Source: Aquimarina pacifica | Lineage (GTDB): Bacteria; Bacteroidota; Bacteroidia; Flavobacteriales; Flavobacteriaceae | Assembly (NCBI RefSeq): GCF_000520955.1 | Contig: NZ_JACC01000026.1 | Location: 31,462-95,461, forward strand | DNA length: 64,000 nucleotides | Reading direction: 5' to 3' | Part shown: positions 26,370-35,394 of the stretch, in pieces | Position numbering within the stretch: the stretch's first letter is position 1 | Layout: each line of letters begins with the position of its first letter | Notes under the pieces: model-generated | Seen by the model: only the letters and a program-made list of their open reading frames with translations | What the model was told of the DNA's origin: nothing | Databases searched by the model: none | Program-made: the position numbers and the translations under genes

Positions 26370-26792
26370 TTGAGCTCTATGGGATTTTCCCGCTAGTGGC
26401 ATCAAAGATTGGTAGGTAGGAGTAAGAAAAAACAAGACATTCAAATTTGGGTATAGTTATTGTTATATTCTTCGTGCTTTCGAAATTGATACATAGATAA
26501 AGAAGTCCTTAGATTGTTGTAGAATTAGATATAGAATGAAGAGATTAAAAAAATCTTAAAATAATTGTAAGGATCACCACGAATTATAGACTTCTTTGTA
26601 ATATAGCAATAATAATGTGATTTTTTAATAGTTATTGGTCGAAAAACAACACTTTATCGTGTTATTTGGTATTTAGTCGACATTTTTTTCGTATAATTGC
26701 ATTGTAATTAGGAGATTACATACTATGAATTCATATTTTTGCAAAGGTTAGTAATTGTAAAAATTGCCATATAAAAACAAAATTAAAATTCT
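26370..26792. other. Intergenic stretch before the alginate lyase gene
   Basis: Contains one more REP half (CCCGCTAGTGGC at 26389-26400) followed by the recurrent GATTGG...AGTAAGAAA words. Beyond that it is AT-rich sequence with no gene or clear promoter. Confidence 0.4.
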
Positions 26793-27932
26793 ATGAACAC
26801 AAACAGTACAATGATAAAAAAGAGTTTTATAGCCTTATTTTTTAGTCTATTTCTTTTCTCTTCTCTACTTTCTGTAACAAGTTGTAGTAAAGATGATGGT
26901 CCTGCTACCGAGGAAAATTCTGATGATGATACAGATAATGACAACCCAACAGATGATGGTAATACGGATGACGGTAATACCGACGATGGTAATACTGATG
27001 ACGGTAATACGGATGATGGTAATACTGATGACGGAGGAACAGATGATGGTGATGGTACAGACGACGGAGACGGGTCTTTGGATCCAAACGCTGCTCCTTC
27101 TGTTAATTTTGATCTTTCTACCTGGAATATAAGTATCCCGACAGATACTGATGATTCTGGTACTGCGGATAATATTTCTGTTGCAAACCTTAATAACGGA
27201 TATGAGAATGACAATTACTTTTATACTGGCGCCGATGGCGGAATGGTGTTTAAATGTCCCGTGGCTGGTTTTAAAACTTCGGTGAATACAAACTATACTC
27301 GATCAGAACTTAGAGAAATGTTGAGACAAGAAAATACCAGTATATCAACGAAAGGTGTTAATGGCAATAACTGGGTATTTGGGAGTGCTCCTCAAGTAGA
27401 CAAAGATGCAGCTGCAGGATATGACGGAGTATTAACAGCTACATTGGCAGTAAATCATGTAACTACTACTGGAGATAGTGATCAGGTAGGAAGAGTAATT
27501 GTTGGGCAGATTCATGCTAATGACGATGAGCCCGTGAGAATCTACTATCGAAAACTACCTAATAATACCAAAGGATCTATCTATTTTGCTCACGAAGCTA
27601 ATGAGAATGTGGTAGATAGTGAAGATTGGTATGAAATGATAGGAAGTCGATCAGACTCTGCTTCTGACCCTACAGATGGGATTGCACTCGATGAAGAATT
27701 TGGATATACCATTCAGGTTGTTAATAATACGCTAACAGTAACAATTACTAGAGAAGGGAAAGCAGATGTTGTAGAGACCGTAGATATGACCAATAGCGGC
27801 TATGGCGTTGGCGGACAATATATGTATTTTAAAGCTGGAGTATATCTTCAGGACAATACAGGAGATGATGACGATTATGCGCAAGCAACATTCTATAGCT
27901 TAGAAAATTCACATACAGGGTATACAAAATAA
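26793..27932 (+). CDS. Alginate lyase, polysaccharide lyase family 7, lipoprotein
   Basis: 379 residues. The signal peptide ends SVTSC (Cys31). An acidic linker of repeated TDDGN/TDDGD units (about residues 45-93) is followed by a PL7 jelly-roll. Landmarks are RSELREM (catalytic Arg strand), QIH (catalytic Gln and His) and YFKAGVYLQ (with the conserved Tyr and Lys). PL7 enzymes cut alginate by beta-elimination. The lipid anchor and flexible arm suggest display on the cell surface. There are no PUL partners (SusC/D) nearby, so it stands alone. Confidence 0.92.
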   Translation: MNTNSTMIKKSFIALFFSLFLFSSLLSVTSCSKDDGPATEENSDDDTDNDNPTDDGNTDDGNTDDGNTDDGNTDDGNTDDGGTDDGDGTDDGDGSLDPNAAPSVNFDLSTWNISIPTDTDDSGTADNISVANLNNGYENDNYFYTGADGGMVFKCPVAGFKTSVNTNYTRSELREMLRQENTSISTKGVNGNNWVFGSAPQVDKDAAAGYDGVLTATLAVNHVTTTGDSDQVGRVIVGQIHANDDEPVRIYYRKLPNNTKGSIYFAHEANENVVDSEDWYEMIGSRSDSASDPTDGIALDEEFGYTIQVVNNTLTVTITREGKADVVETVDMTNSGYGVGGQYMYFKAGVYLQDNTGDDDDYAQATFYSLENSHTGYTK

Positions 27933-27997
27933 AATATAGTGTTATTAATTTCTCTTCCTTTAGTTTACCTGAAGATGAGAATCTCAATAAGAAATAG

Positions 27998-28028
27998 AAA
28001 GCTACTCAGAAATGTGTAGCTTTTTTTT
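27998..28028 (+). terminator. Terminator after the alginate lyase gene
   Basis: AAAGCTAC/GTAGCTTT stem with a run of T. Confidence 0.8.
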
Positions 28029-28061
28029 GTAAAATATCCAAAGTGAAATGGGTATACTACC

Positions 28062-28096
28062 AAAAAAAGCGAGATAAAACTACCCCGCTTTTTTAT
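28062..28096. terminator. Second terminator in the 27933-28347 gap
   Basis: AAAAAAGCG/CGCTTTTTT with T and A runs on both sides, usable from either strand. The rest of the 415 bp gap shows nothing else. Confidence 0.6.
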
Positions 28097-28347
28097 ACTA
28101 TATATCTGTACCAGTAACTGGTCAGAATTGTTCTGAGCCTACTCATGATCTATCTATGTATTGCATAGCTAGAAGCCGTAGGTAAATTTTTTAAGAAGTT
28201 AATTAATGATGTAAAATCAAATCTAAATTTTGTGTATAAAGTTTTCATAATTGTATTGTTTTAAATTATTGTTTGCTATTTGTATATAGTAAAACAAATG
28301 CCGTGCCAAAAATTATAAAACTTTGTAAAGTCTTTGTTGGTAAGGGT

Positions 28348-28797
28348 TTAGAAAGATTGATTTTCTTGAGTGTTTTCTTGTTCGTATCCTAAGAGGTCAA
28401 TTTGCTCGTCGGTTTCGTCTATAATTACGTACATTTCTGTATAGGTCCATTCATCATATTCCTTGGTGCCTACAACAAATAATCGCGCTTCTCCTTTTGG
28501 ACCTTTGATAGGTATAGACATATCAGCTGACCCAGTATTATTTTTATAGGATATACTTCCACTCATGATCCCATTACTTTCGATAGGTGTACCTATAATA
28601 GAAACGACATATTCGTCTTCATTGGCCATAATAAGGGCATCCTCGTTAGGAACAGATTCTGACATAAGTTTACTTACCCCAAAAAAGACCGAACCCAAAA
28701 ACACAAAAAATAAAATAATGATGGTAAGACAACCTCCTAGAGGAACTGCCCAACCCCAATTACGAGCAAACCAGCTTTTTTGTTGAATAGTTTCCAT
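28348..28797 (-). CDS. Coa1-like (cytochrome oxidase assembly factor) membrane protein
   Basis: 149 residues. The sequence WFARNWGWAVPLGGCLTIII leads into one membrane segment and a soluble domain with SGSISYKNNTGSADMSIPIKGPKGEARLFV, the pattern of the Coa1 family found in many Bacteroidota. In mitochondria Coa1 helps Cox1 maturation; the bacterial role is inferred from family only. No oxidase genes are nearby. Confidence 0.7.
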   Translation of the reverse strand: METIQQKSWFARNWGWAVPLGGCLTIIILFFVFLGSVFFGVSKLMSESVPNEDALIMANEDEYVVSIIGTPIESNGIMSGSISYKNNTGSADMSIPIKGPKGEARLFVVGTKEYDEWTYTEMYVIIDETDEQIDLLGYEQENTQENQSF

Positions 28798-28906
28798 AAA
28801 TAAGATATTAGATACACTATACTAGTATACTTACTAGAGGTTTTGTTACAATATAATATCAGTAAATTAAAAATTTTTGGGATGACAAGTTTTCGATAAT
28901 TCAAAT

Positions 28907-29179
28907 TTAATCAAAAAGAATTTTAGCTGCAGCATCCTTCATTTGTTTATGATTATGTCTTACATCTTGTGCTGGTTCTAATTTCAAATTAAAAGAGAAT
29001 TCTAGTTTGTGAACTACTTTTTTAGCCGTTTCAAAAAAATATGGAGTATGGGCAAGTCGATGCACCTCTTGTTCGTCTGTAGTTTTGGGCCGAAGTAATA
29101 TCCCTGTGATATTGGTAGCATTATCCAGTTGGCTAACCTGATTGGTTTTTTTATCAAAAGTTATATGCTCCTTACTCAT
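28907..29179 (-). CDS. Small conserved hypothetical protein
   Basis: 90 residues, soluble and basic, with LRPKTTDEQEVHRLAHTPYF and a C-terminal HNHKQMKDAAAKILFD. No family recognised. Codon use looks genuine, and it stands alone 110 bp from the Coa1-like gene. Confidence 0.5.
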   Translation of the reverse strand: MSKEHITFDKKTNQVSQLDNATNITGILLRPKTTDEQEVHRLAHTPYFFETAKKVVHKLEFSFNLKLEPAQDVRHNHKQMKDAAAKILFD

Positions 29180-29518
29180 TTATTTGGGTTATGATTCTTC
29201 CCATTACAAAGGCCAAAGAAATCACATTGCGATTAGATAAAGAGAAGGTATCGAACGAATTGAATACACTTAAAGCGTAGCTTAATCCAATTTTTTTGAA
29301 GACCCCAAATAATATCTTGCAATAATATCTATGCCCCTAATATTATCAATCACACCAAAATAACAGTGTATACCAAATCGAGTTAGGCAGTATTAAGATA
29401 TTTAACGGTGTCAGTTACAAGAAAAAAGTACATGTCTATTTAGGAATTAGTGTATCTATTCTTTACAAAACAGTTGAACAAAACAGGACAAACTACTACA
29501 TTTGCCAAAAAATAACAA
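29180..29518. other. 339 bp divergent intergenic region
   Basis: Mostly featureless. It ends in a good promoter for the ketoacyl synthase gene: TTG at 29474-29476 and TACATTTG at 29497-29504. Confidence 0.4.
29497..29504 (+). promoter_or_regulatory. -7 box of the ketoacyl synthase/bioB region
   Basis: TACATTTG with a TTG 20 bp upstream. Transcription would start only about 8 nt before the TTG start codon, so the message is nearly leaderless. Confidence 0.5.
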
Positions 29519-30685
29519 TTGCAACAACCTATATCTATAACAGGAATTTCTTCGATATCTCCACTGGGAGTATCTTCAGAGGAGATTTGGTCGAAGTATC
29601 AGGAATCTTCTCACTGTATTACCGTAGAAAATTTTGAGAAAGAGCAAGCACTTGTTGCGAGATTAGGAGCGGATGCAAGACAGCAAATAGAAATACTACG
29701 ATCAGAAAGTTCACATTACGAGCCCTTAGATAATTCTGTCTTATTTGCGATACATGCGGCAAGAAATGCCATTTTGCAAGCAGGTTGGCAAGGAAATCAA
29801 GATTTTGGGATTAATATTGGATCTTCTCGGGGAGCCACAGGTCTTTTTGAGAAATATTTTAAGGAGTTTTTGGATAGGGGCAGGTCTTCGACACTAAGCT
29901 CGCCCACAACTACATTAGGAAATATCTCCTCATGGGTTGCCCATGACTTACAAACCAAAGGTCCAGATATTAGCCATTCGATTACTTGTTCAACCGCGTT
30001 ACATGCAGTCCTTAATGGTGTAGCGTGGCTACAATCAGGATTAACAGATACTTTTTTGGTAGGAGGGAGTGAAGCACCGCTTACGCCTTTTACCATTGCC
30101 CAGATGAAAGCACTTAAAATTTATGCAACAGATGAGATGTCTGATTATCCGTGTCAGGCAATGAATTGGAGTAAAACGCAGAATTCTATGTTTCTGGGAG
30201 AAGGAGCAGCTATTGCCTGTTTAGAAAAAGGTTACCAGAAAAATGCAGTAGCACTTATACAGGGAATAGGATATGCGACCGAACCGCTAAAACACAATAT
30301 TTCTATTTCTACAGATGCTATTTGTTTTCAAAAATCTATGAAGATGGCATTGGGTAATATACCCCCCGAAAGTATAGATGCTATAGTAATGCATGCTCCT
30401 GGTACGATAAAGGGAGATCGGGCAGAATATAATGCTATAAAAGCCGTTTTTGAAGAAGAGCTACCTGCATTAACCACTAATAAGTGGAAAATCGGGCATA
30501 CCTTTGGAGCTAGTGGTATTCTTAGTCTAGAATTAGGAGTACTTATGCTCAAAAATCAGGAGTTTATAACAGTTCCTTATGCAGAGGAGCAGGAGTTTCC
30601 CAAAAAATTAAATAAAATAATAGTAAACGCAGTAGGTTTTGGTGGGAATGCCGTGAGTATTCTATTAGAAAGACCAAGCCAATAA
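29519..30685 (+). CDS. Beta-ketoacyl-ACP synthase family protein next to bioB
   Basis: 388 residues, TTG start; the N-terminus ISITGISSISPLG is the family opening, so no later start is likely. A KAS I/II-type thiolase fold with nucleophile Cys157 in SITCSTALHAVLNGVAWL, His in MHAPGTIKGDRAEYNAI and His in IGHTFGASG. It condenses acyl-ACP with malonyl-ACP. In Flavobacteriia a KAS gene is often found among biotin genes, where a role in making the pimeloyl chain is plausible. It lies 105 bp before bioB on the same strand. Confidence 0.85.
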   Translation: MQQPISITGISSISPLGVSSEEIWSKYQESSHCITVENFEKEQALVARLGADARQQIEILRSESSHYEPLDNSVLFAIHAARNAILQAGWQGNQDFGINIGSSRGATGLFEKYFKEFLDRGRSSTLSSPTTTLGNISSWVAHDLQTKGPDISHSITCSTALHAVLNGVAWLQSGLTDTFLVGGSEAPLTPFTIAQMKALKIYATDEMSDYPCQAMNWSKTQNSMFLGEGAAIACLEKGYQKNAVALIQGIGYATEPLKHNISISTDAICFQKSMKMALGNIPPESIDAIVMHAPGTIKGDRAEYNAIKAVFEEELPALTTNKWKIGHTFGASGILSLELGVLMLKNQEFITVPYAEEQEFPKKLNKIIVNAVGFGGNAVSILLERPSQ

Positions 30686-30790
30686 AGTATTGTTGAAGAC
30701 ATAATTAAAGAGTATCTTTCAATTTGATGTTTCTTGATTGTGTTTTTTGATTATAAACAATTACTTTTGAACACATACATACAACTTTTT

Positions 30791-31894
30791 ATGAGCGATA
30801 TTAGACACGATTGGACAAAGCAAGAGATTCTTGATATCTATAATACCCCGATGATGGATTTGCTGTATAAGGCAGCAAGTATTCATCGTCAATACCACGA
30901 CCCTAATACGGTACAGGTATCTACATTATTATCAATCAAAACAGGAGGATGCCCCGAGGATTGTGGGTATTGTCCACAAGCTGCTCGATATCATACTGAT
31001 ATAGAGGGTAATGATCTAATGGGAGTACAGCAAGTAAAAGCGCAAGCATTACGTGCAAAAGCTTCAGGAAGTTCTAGAGTATGTATGGGTGCGGCATGGC
31101 GTAATGTAAAAGATGGTCCTGAGTTTGATAATGTACTTGAGATGGTACGTACCATCAATAAATTGGATATGGAGGTATGTTGTACGTTGGGAATGATTAC
31201 CGAAAATCAAGCACAACGTTTGGCAGAAGCAGGACTTTATGCTTATAATCACAACCTTGATACATCAGAAGAATATTATAAAGAAGTAATTTCTACTAGA
31301 GGATATGAAGATCGCTTAAAAACCATTGATAATGTACGAAAAACAAATGTAACTGTTTGTAGCGGTGGGATTATTGGTATGGGAGAAGATGTAGAAGACC
31401 GTGCAGGAATGTTGGTAGCTCTTGCCAAATTAAGTCCTCAACCAGAATCGGTGCCTATTAACGCATTGGTAGCAGTAGAAGGAACTCCTATGGAGGAAGA
31501 GAAGCCTGTACCAATTTGGGATATGATTCGTATGGTAGCGACGACCAGAATAGTAATGCCACAAACTCAAGTCAGATTATCTGCAGGACGAACAGATATG
31601 AGTAGAGAAGGACAAGCGATGTGTTTCTTTGCAGGGGCAAATTCTATTTTTGCAGGAGATAAACTATTAACAACTCCTAATCCAGATGTTCATGAGGATA
31701 TGGAGATGTTTGCACTTTTGGGATTAACACCACAAAAACCATTTGTTAAAAAGGCACAACCGAATACCGTTGAAGCCAAAGATTCTCAATTCGAAGCAAA
31801 AGGAGAAAAACCAAAATGGTCACGACCAGAGCATAAGATTGAAAGAAATGAAGTTGCTAAGCAAAGTAAGAAAGAGCGTGTAGCCGATAAGTAA
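30791..31894 (+). CDS. bioB: Biotin synthase
   Basis: 367 residues from the ATG at 30791 (MSDIRHDWTK); the upstream extension lacks family similarity. A radical-SAM enzyme that inserts sulfur into dethiobiotin. The 4Fe-4S cysteines are CPEDCGYC (Cys54, Cys58, Cys61). The core carries the BioB words ASGSSRVCMGAAWR, YNHNLDTSEEYY and CSGGIIGMGE. The C-terminal 45 residues are a charged tail. A TACTTTTG box at 30770-30777 may give it its own promoter besides read-through from the KAS gene. No other bio genes are in the window. Confidence 0.96.
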   Translation: MSDIRHDWTKQEILDIYNTPMMDLLYKAASIHRQYHDPNTVQVSTLLSIKTGGCPEDCGYCPQAARYHTDIEGNDLMGVQQVKAQALRAKASGSSRVCMGAAWRNVKDGPEFDNVLEMVRTINKLDMEVCCTLGMITENQAQRLAEAGLYAYNHNLDTSEEYYKEVISTRGYEDRLKTIDNVRKTNVTVCSGGIIGMGEDVEDRAGMLVALAKLSPQPESVPINALVAVEGTPMEEEKPVPIWDMIRMVATTRIVMPQTQVRLSAGRTDMSREGQAMCFFAGANSIFAGDKLLTTPNPDVHEDMEMFALLGLTPQKPFVKKAQPNTVEAKDSQFEAKGEKPKWSRPEHKIERNEVAKQSKKERVADK

Positions 31895-32072
31895 GACGGT
31901 TGGCTTGATTGTTTTACTTCCGAAAATAGGCTCGAAAAAATATTTTTTTATAAAATATGCCCTGTTGAGCAACGTTAAGTTTTATAGGAACTATCTGTTT
32001 AGTAATCATTTTTGTTGCAATAGAAACAATAGGTATACTTGGTTATAGCATACTAGTAAAGGAGTTCAGTAC

Positions 32073-32942
32073 GTGAAATTAGATTTAGAACAAATACCCA
32101 GAATACAACATATTACCAAAGCACAATTTCTTAAAGAATATGTAGAACCCCAAAAACCGGTAATAATAGAGCGGTTGATAGAGGATTGGCAAGCATACAA
32201 GAAATGGGATTTGGATTATGTTGATAAGGTGGCGGGTCATAAAACAATTCCGTTATATGACGATAGACCGGTTTCTTCTGATCGAAAATTTAATGAAGCG
32301 CATACTCGTATGAAAATGAGCGAGTATATTCAATTACTAAAAAAAGGTCCTACAAACTATCGTATTTTTTTATACAATTTATTCAAAGAATCCCCAGAGC
32401 TTCAGAATGATTTTACCTATCCTGATCTTGGGGTTAAATTTATGAAAAAAATGCCCATGTTATTTTTTGGTGGTATGGGATCTAAGGTTGTAATGCATTA
32501 CGATATTGATTTGGCCAATATTCTTCATTTTCATTTTAATGGAGAGAAACAATGTATTCTTTTTCCTCCTTCTGAGTCTAAATACTTATATAAAATTCCA
32601 CATGCATTAATGGCACATGAATCAATTGATTTTGGCAATCCAGATTTTGATAAATGGCCTGCATTAAAACATGCAAAAGGGTATATCGCGAACCTAAAAC
32701 ACGGAGAAACCTTATATATGCCCGAAGGATTTTGGCACCAAATGACCTATATAACTCCAGGGTTTTCTATGAGTATTCGATCGGTAGCAAAAAAGAAATT
32801 AAACTTTCCGAAAGCGCTTTACAATGTATTTGTGATGCGTCATACTGATAATCTTCTTCGTAAGATGATGGGTCAAAAATGGATCGACTACAAAAATAAT
32901 TGGGCTATTATTAGAACCAATAAGAAGAATGGATTTGTTTGA
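32073..32942 (+). CDS. Cupin-8/JmjC-like Fe(II) oxygenase
   Basis: 289 residues with a GTG start. The N-terminus EPQKPVIIERLIEDWQAYKKW is the classic cupin-8 opening (as in FIH-type hydroxylases). Metal ligands are in VMHYDIDLANILHFHFNGEKQ (His-x-Asp) and MPEGFWHQM (second His). These 2-oxoglutarate-dependent enzymes hydroxylate protein side chains. It sits at the edge of the peptide island, converging on it, separated by a bidirectional terminator. A peptide-modifying role is possible but unproven. Confidence 0.82.
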   Translation: MKLDLEQIPRIQHITKAQFLKEYVEPQKPVIIERLIEDWQAYKKWDLDYVDKVAGHKTIPLYDDRPVSSDRKFNEAHTRMKMSEYIQLLKKGPTNYRIFLYNLFKESPELQNDFTYPDLGVKFMKKMPMLFFGGMGSKVVMHYDIDLANILHFHFNGEKQCILFPPSESKYLYKIPHALMAHESIDFGNPDFDKWPALKHAKGYIANLKHGETLYMPEGFWHQMTYITPGFSMSIRSVAKKKLNFPKALYNVFVMRHTDNLLRKMMGQKWIDYKNNWAIIRTNKKNGFV

Positions 32943-32993
32943 TTGTAATATCTAATACATACTACAATATATAATCGCAATAAAATTTAAGTG

Positions 32994-33035
32994 AAAAAAT
33001 CGACATGTCATCGTAGAAATGAAATGTCGATTTTT
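32994..33035. terminator. Bidirectional terminator between the cupin gene and peptide cluster 1
   Basis: Perfect arms AAAAATCGACAT and ATGTCGATTTTT; A/T runs on both sides serve both converging units. Confidence 0.85.
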
Positions 33036-33093
33036 GATGTTGAACTTGTAGTTGTTTTAGACTTCATTACAAAGCTCTACTGTATAAAGCGGG

Positions 33094-33231
33094 TTAAACA
33101 GTAGTTTCCTCACTTATGATTTCTAGTATTTCATCAATTTTGCGTTGTATGAAATACAAAAATGGGTTGTTTCCTCCGTTTATAGATTGTATTTCTTGAA
33201 CGTTAAGTTCTTTTAGATTTTGTTTTTTCAT
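33094..33231 (-). CDS. Double-glycine leader peptide 1 (cluster 1)
   Basis: 45 codons. Leader MKKQNLKELNVQEIQSINGG, core of 25 residues starting NNPFLYFIQRKIDEI, without Cys. The leader type (ELxxxExxxINGG) is cut after GG by C39 peptidase exporters. Last of three peptide genes on one - strand transcript that ends at the terminator near 33.0 kb. Product unknown: bacteriocin or signal. Confidence 0.75.
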   Translation of the reverse strand: MKKQNLKELNVQEIQSINGGNNPFLYFIQRKIDEILEIISEETTV

Positions 33232-33287
33232 TATTTTAAGTCTTTATATTTTTTAAAGAGAGTTTGTAGTCTCACTTTTCTATATTT

Positions 33288-33443
33288 CTATAGCGTAGGA
33301 CTAAAGTTCTTTGCAATTTCAAGAGCTTCTCTTACAGTGTTTATAGCATCACTTAAGAAATCAAGAAAATCATTCCCTCCCTCAATATGCATTAGATCTT
33401 TTGTTTGTAATTCTGTTACGTTAAATTGTTTTAGATTTTTCAT
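33288..33443 (-). CDS. Double-glycine leader peptide 2 (cluster 1)
   Basis: 51 codons. Leader MKNLKQFNVTELQ...IEGG (23 residues), core of 28 residues starting NDFLDFLSDAINTVREALE, an amphipathic helix pattern without Cys. Middle gene of the 33.1-33.6 kb transcript. Confidence 0.72.
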   Translation of the reverse strand: MKNLKQFNVTELQTKDLMHIEGGNDFLDFLSDAINTVREALEIAKNFSPTL

Positions 33444-33481
33444 TGTTTTGAGTTTTTAAAAATTAATAAATGTGATTTTTG

Positions 33482-33619
33482 TTATTCAATTACACCGGCT
33501 TCACGCATTCTATCTTTCATATCTTCTATGATTCCCTGAATGTATTGTTCTATCCAGTTTCCTCCGTTTATGGATTGTAGTTCATAAGCATTGAGCTCAT
33601 TTGTATTATGCTTTTTCAT
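33482..33619 (-). CDS. Double-glycine leader peptide 3 (cluster 1)
   Basis: 45 codons. Leader MKKHNTNELNAYELQSINGG, core of 25 residues starting NWIEQYIQGIIEDMK, amphipathic, without Cys. First gene after the palindromic promoter at 33661-33694. Confidence 0.75.
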   Translation of the reverse strand: MKKHNTNELNAYELQSINGGNWIEQYIQGIIEDMKDRMREAGVIE

Positions 33620-33660
33620 TGTTTTCATTGTTTTTGAGATGATTAATGTTTTCTATGGTG

Positions 33661-33694
33661 CAAACATCGAGGGTAAATGTCTCATTTTTTGAGA
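33661..33694 (-). promoter_or_regulatory. Palindromic promoter O1
   Basis: TCTCATTTTTTGAGA at 33680-33694. Reading on the - strand, 10 nt separate the end of TGAGAC from the -7 box GATGTTTG (33668-33661). Drives leader peptides 3, 2 and 1. Confidence 0.65.
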
Positions 33695-33793
33695 TGTATG
33701 CGACTAAATTGAATTTACCTTAATAAGACTTTGATACCAGTATTAGTATACTTACTCTCGCTTCGTGCTCAATGTTAGCTCTTTTAGAAACCG

Positions 33794-33827
33794 TCTCATA
33801 ATATGAGATTTCTATATCCTAGTTTTA
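33794..33827 (+). promoter_or_regulatory. Palindromic promoter O2
   Basis: TCTCATAATATGAGA at 33794-33808, the same 10-nt spacer after the flanking base, then TAGTTTTA at 33820-33827. It faces the + strand peptides 4 and 5 and is back to back with O1. Confidence 0.65.
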
Positions 33828-33885
33828 CTCCAGTTTTAAGTTAGAAATGACTTAGGTACATATAAATTAATTAACACATAATAAA

Positions 33886-34032
33886 ATGGAAAATCTTACA
33901 AACAAAGAATTATTAGAGACAAACGGAGGTAACGATGCGTTGGCTGCAGCAATTGCTGAATTAGATAGACAAAGGAAAGCAATAGAAAAACTAAGTACAT
34001 TAACAGGAACTACTGAGGATATTCATAATTAA
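33886..34032 (+). CDS. Double-glycine leader peptide 4 (cluster 1)
   Basis: 48 codons. Short leader MENLTNKELLETNGG, core of 33 residues starting NDALAAAIAELDRQR, helix-forming and without Cys. Transcribed from O2; peptide 5 follows 22 bp later. Confidence 0.72.
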   Translation: MENLTNKELLETNGGNDALAAAIAELDRQRKAIEKLSTLTGTTEDIHN

Positions 34033-34054
34033 AAAATATAAATAATTAGAGATT

Positions 34055-34267
34055 ATGAAAGATTTAAGAAGTATAGGAAATATCCTTAGTAAAACTCAAC
34101 AAAAAAACATTAAAGGAGGTCTAAGTGCACCAAAAAACTTAGAACTTGTTGAAGATTGTCAATTTCCTCCTTTGGCACCACCCCCAGAAGGATGTGATTG
34201 GCAACTTGATAGAATAGCTTGTACAGCAACACTTGTGTGCGGTAGTTTATCTTTAATTAAGAGATAA
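34055..34267 (+). CDS. Double-glycine leader peptide 5, four-cysteine core
   Basis: 70 codons. Leader ending QQKNIKGG (22 residues) and a 48-residue core with Cys35, Cys47, Cys56 and Cys62 and the proline cluster FPPLAPPPEGC. The four cysteines suggest two disulfides, which fits the VKOR-thioredoxin gene in the same cluster. A terminator follows at 34302-34332. Confidence 0.78.
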   Translation: MKDLRSIGNILSKTQQKNIKGGLSAPKNLELVEDCQFPPLAPPPEGCDWQLDRIACTATLVCGSLSLIKR

Positions 34268-34301
34268 GGCAGATTATTACGTTATCTAAATATTATATTA
34301 T

Positions 34302-34332
34302 AAAAGCTCTGGACAAGTTTCAGAGCTTTTTT
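34302..34332 (+). terminator. Terminator after peptide 5
   Basis: AAAAGCTCTG/CAGAGCTTTT with T run. Confidence 0.85.
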
Positions 34333-34461
34333 TATGCAGAAAAGAGAACTAAAAAGTATAATGAGAATGTGTTATTCATACTGTTTTATGTCAAACACTT
34401 TTTTTAGAGCAATCAATTTTTTTTTTGATACTGTTTTTATTTTATAAAACCGAAAAGCAGA

Positions 34462-34938
34462 TTAGATATTCAATAACTGTAATTTGTTTGTGCCATGTTC
34501 TCTTTTTTTTAAGCGATATTGACTTAAGAATTCATGAATATCATTTTCTTTGTCGGTATCCTTAACACTTTCGAGTACATTTTTTTTGGTTAATTTTAAT
34601 AGCTCTAAAGGAGCATATTTGGTTTTGTAGTAATAGGTATCAAAGAGATAGCAATTATGGAGTAATTTTTTATTTTCTTTATAGATATGTAACCATGAAT
34701 TTCTTCCTTTAAATTCACAAAAATTTCCGTTTGGTAAGATCGAAAAATAAAAGGGATCGATTTCATCCTCAGTGATAAGCTTTGAGCTGATAATTGTTTT
34801 TAAATTTTCTATTGATAGTGGATTAGAGGCATAGTACAAAAGTGTTTCTATGCGATGTGTTAATTCATAGGCTTTGGTTTTGCTCATGCCATCTAAGTTC
34901 TTTATTAACTCTATCAGGAATTCTTTTTGGTTTTTCAT
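34462..34938 (-). CDS. Unknown 158-residue protein linked to peptide export (copy 1)
   Basis: 158 residues, soluble, no recognised family. Its paralogue at 46960-47436 has the same length and shares the block IDPFYFSILPNGNFCEFKG, then W-L-H-x-Y-K-E-N-K and KTKYAPLELLKLTKKN. N-terminal KTKAYELTHRIETLLYYASN is also common to both. Each copy sits inside one of the two peptide clusters, here downstream of leader peptides 6-8 and there behind the HlyD gene. A role in handling or tolerating the peptides is inferred from context only. Confidence 0.7.
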   Translation of the reverse strand: MKNQKEFLIELIKNLDGMSKTKAYELTHRIETLLYYASNPLSIENLKTIISSKLITEDEIDPFYFSILPNGNFCEFKGRNSWLHIYKENKKLLHNCYLFDTYYYKTKYAPLELLKLTKKNVLESVKDTDKENDIHEFLSQYRLKKREHGTNKLQLLNI

Positions 34939-34977
34939 AATTGATCTATTTTGTAGTATAAAATTGGGGTACTAATG

Positions 34978-35007
34978 ATTCCTCTATGCATACATACATA
35001 GAGGAAT
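34978..35007 (-). other. Hairpin between peptide 6 and the 158-residue protein gene
   Basis: Perfect arms ATTCCTCTATG and CATAGAGGAAT without a T run. Probably an mRNA-end or read-through control element rather than a full terminator. Confidence 0.5.
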
Positions 35008-35075
35008 CTGAACTCACATAATACTATTAGTGTAAAAAACTAATGTATGTCTTTATTCATTTTGAAGTTCGATAT

Positions 35076-35216
35076 TTAGTAAGCGTACGGATCAAAAGTT
35101 GGTTTTCCGATTTCTTCTAGAGGGTTAGGGATACATCCGCCTCCGTTTCCGTCATCGATAACGCCACCGTTAATACTTCGCACTTCCTGACTTGATAATT
35201 GTTCTAAATTGTTCAT
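35076..35216 (-). CDS. Double-glycine leader peptide 6 (cluster 1)
   Basis: 46 codons. Leader MNNLEQLSSQEVRSINGG, core starting VIDDGNGGGCIPNPLEEIGK with a single Cys. Last of three peptide genes on the transcript from promoter O3; its leader closely matches peptide 7. Confidence 0.75.
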   Translation of the reverse strand: MNNLEQLSSQEVRSINGGVIDDGNGGGCIPNPLEEIGKPTFDPYAY

Positions 35217-35244
35217 ATGTATTTGTTTTGCTTATTAATTATTG

Positions 35245-35373
35245 TTAATTAGGAAAAGTTGGAGTAGTAATGATCCAAAGGATATCCTTAGTGTTATTAC
35301 TATTTCCATTATCATCGGCACCACCATTAATATTCTTTACTTCTTGATTTGATAGTTGTTCTAACGTATTCAT
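35245..35373 (-). CDS. Double-glycine leader peptide 7 (cluster 1)
   Basis: 42 codons. Leader MNTLEQLSNQEVKNINGG, nearly the same as peptide 6, but an unrelated core starting ADDNGNSNNTKDILWII. Conserved leader with variable core is the mark of a secreted-peptide family. Confidence 0.75.
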   Translation of the reverse strand: MNTLEQLSNQEVKNINGGADDNGNSNNTKDILWIITTPTFPN

Positions 35374-35394
35374 AAGGTGTTGTTTTAAAAATTA

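Noticed and set aside
26783..27214. Open frames opposite to and overlapping the acidic linker of the alginate lyase
   Set aside because: They are by-products of the repeated TDDGN codons and show low-complexity sequence only.
33220..33459. A 79-codon + strand ORF over the peptide genes at 33.2-33.4 kb
   Set aside because: It is antisense to two GG-leader genes, and its product shows no domain.
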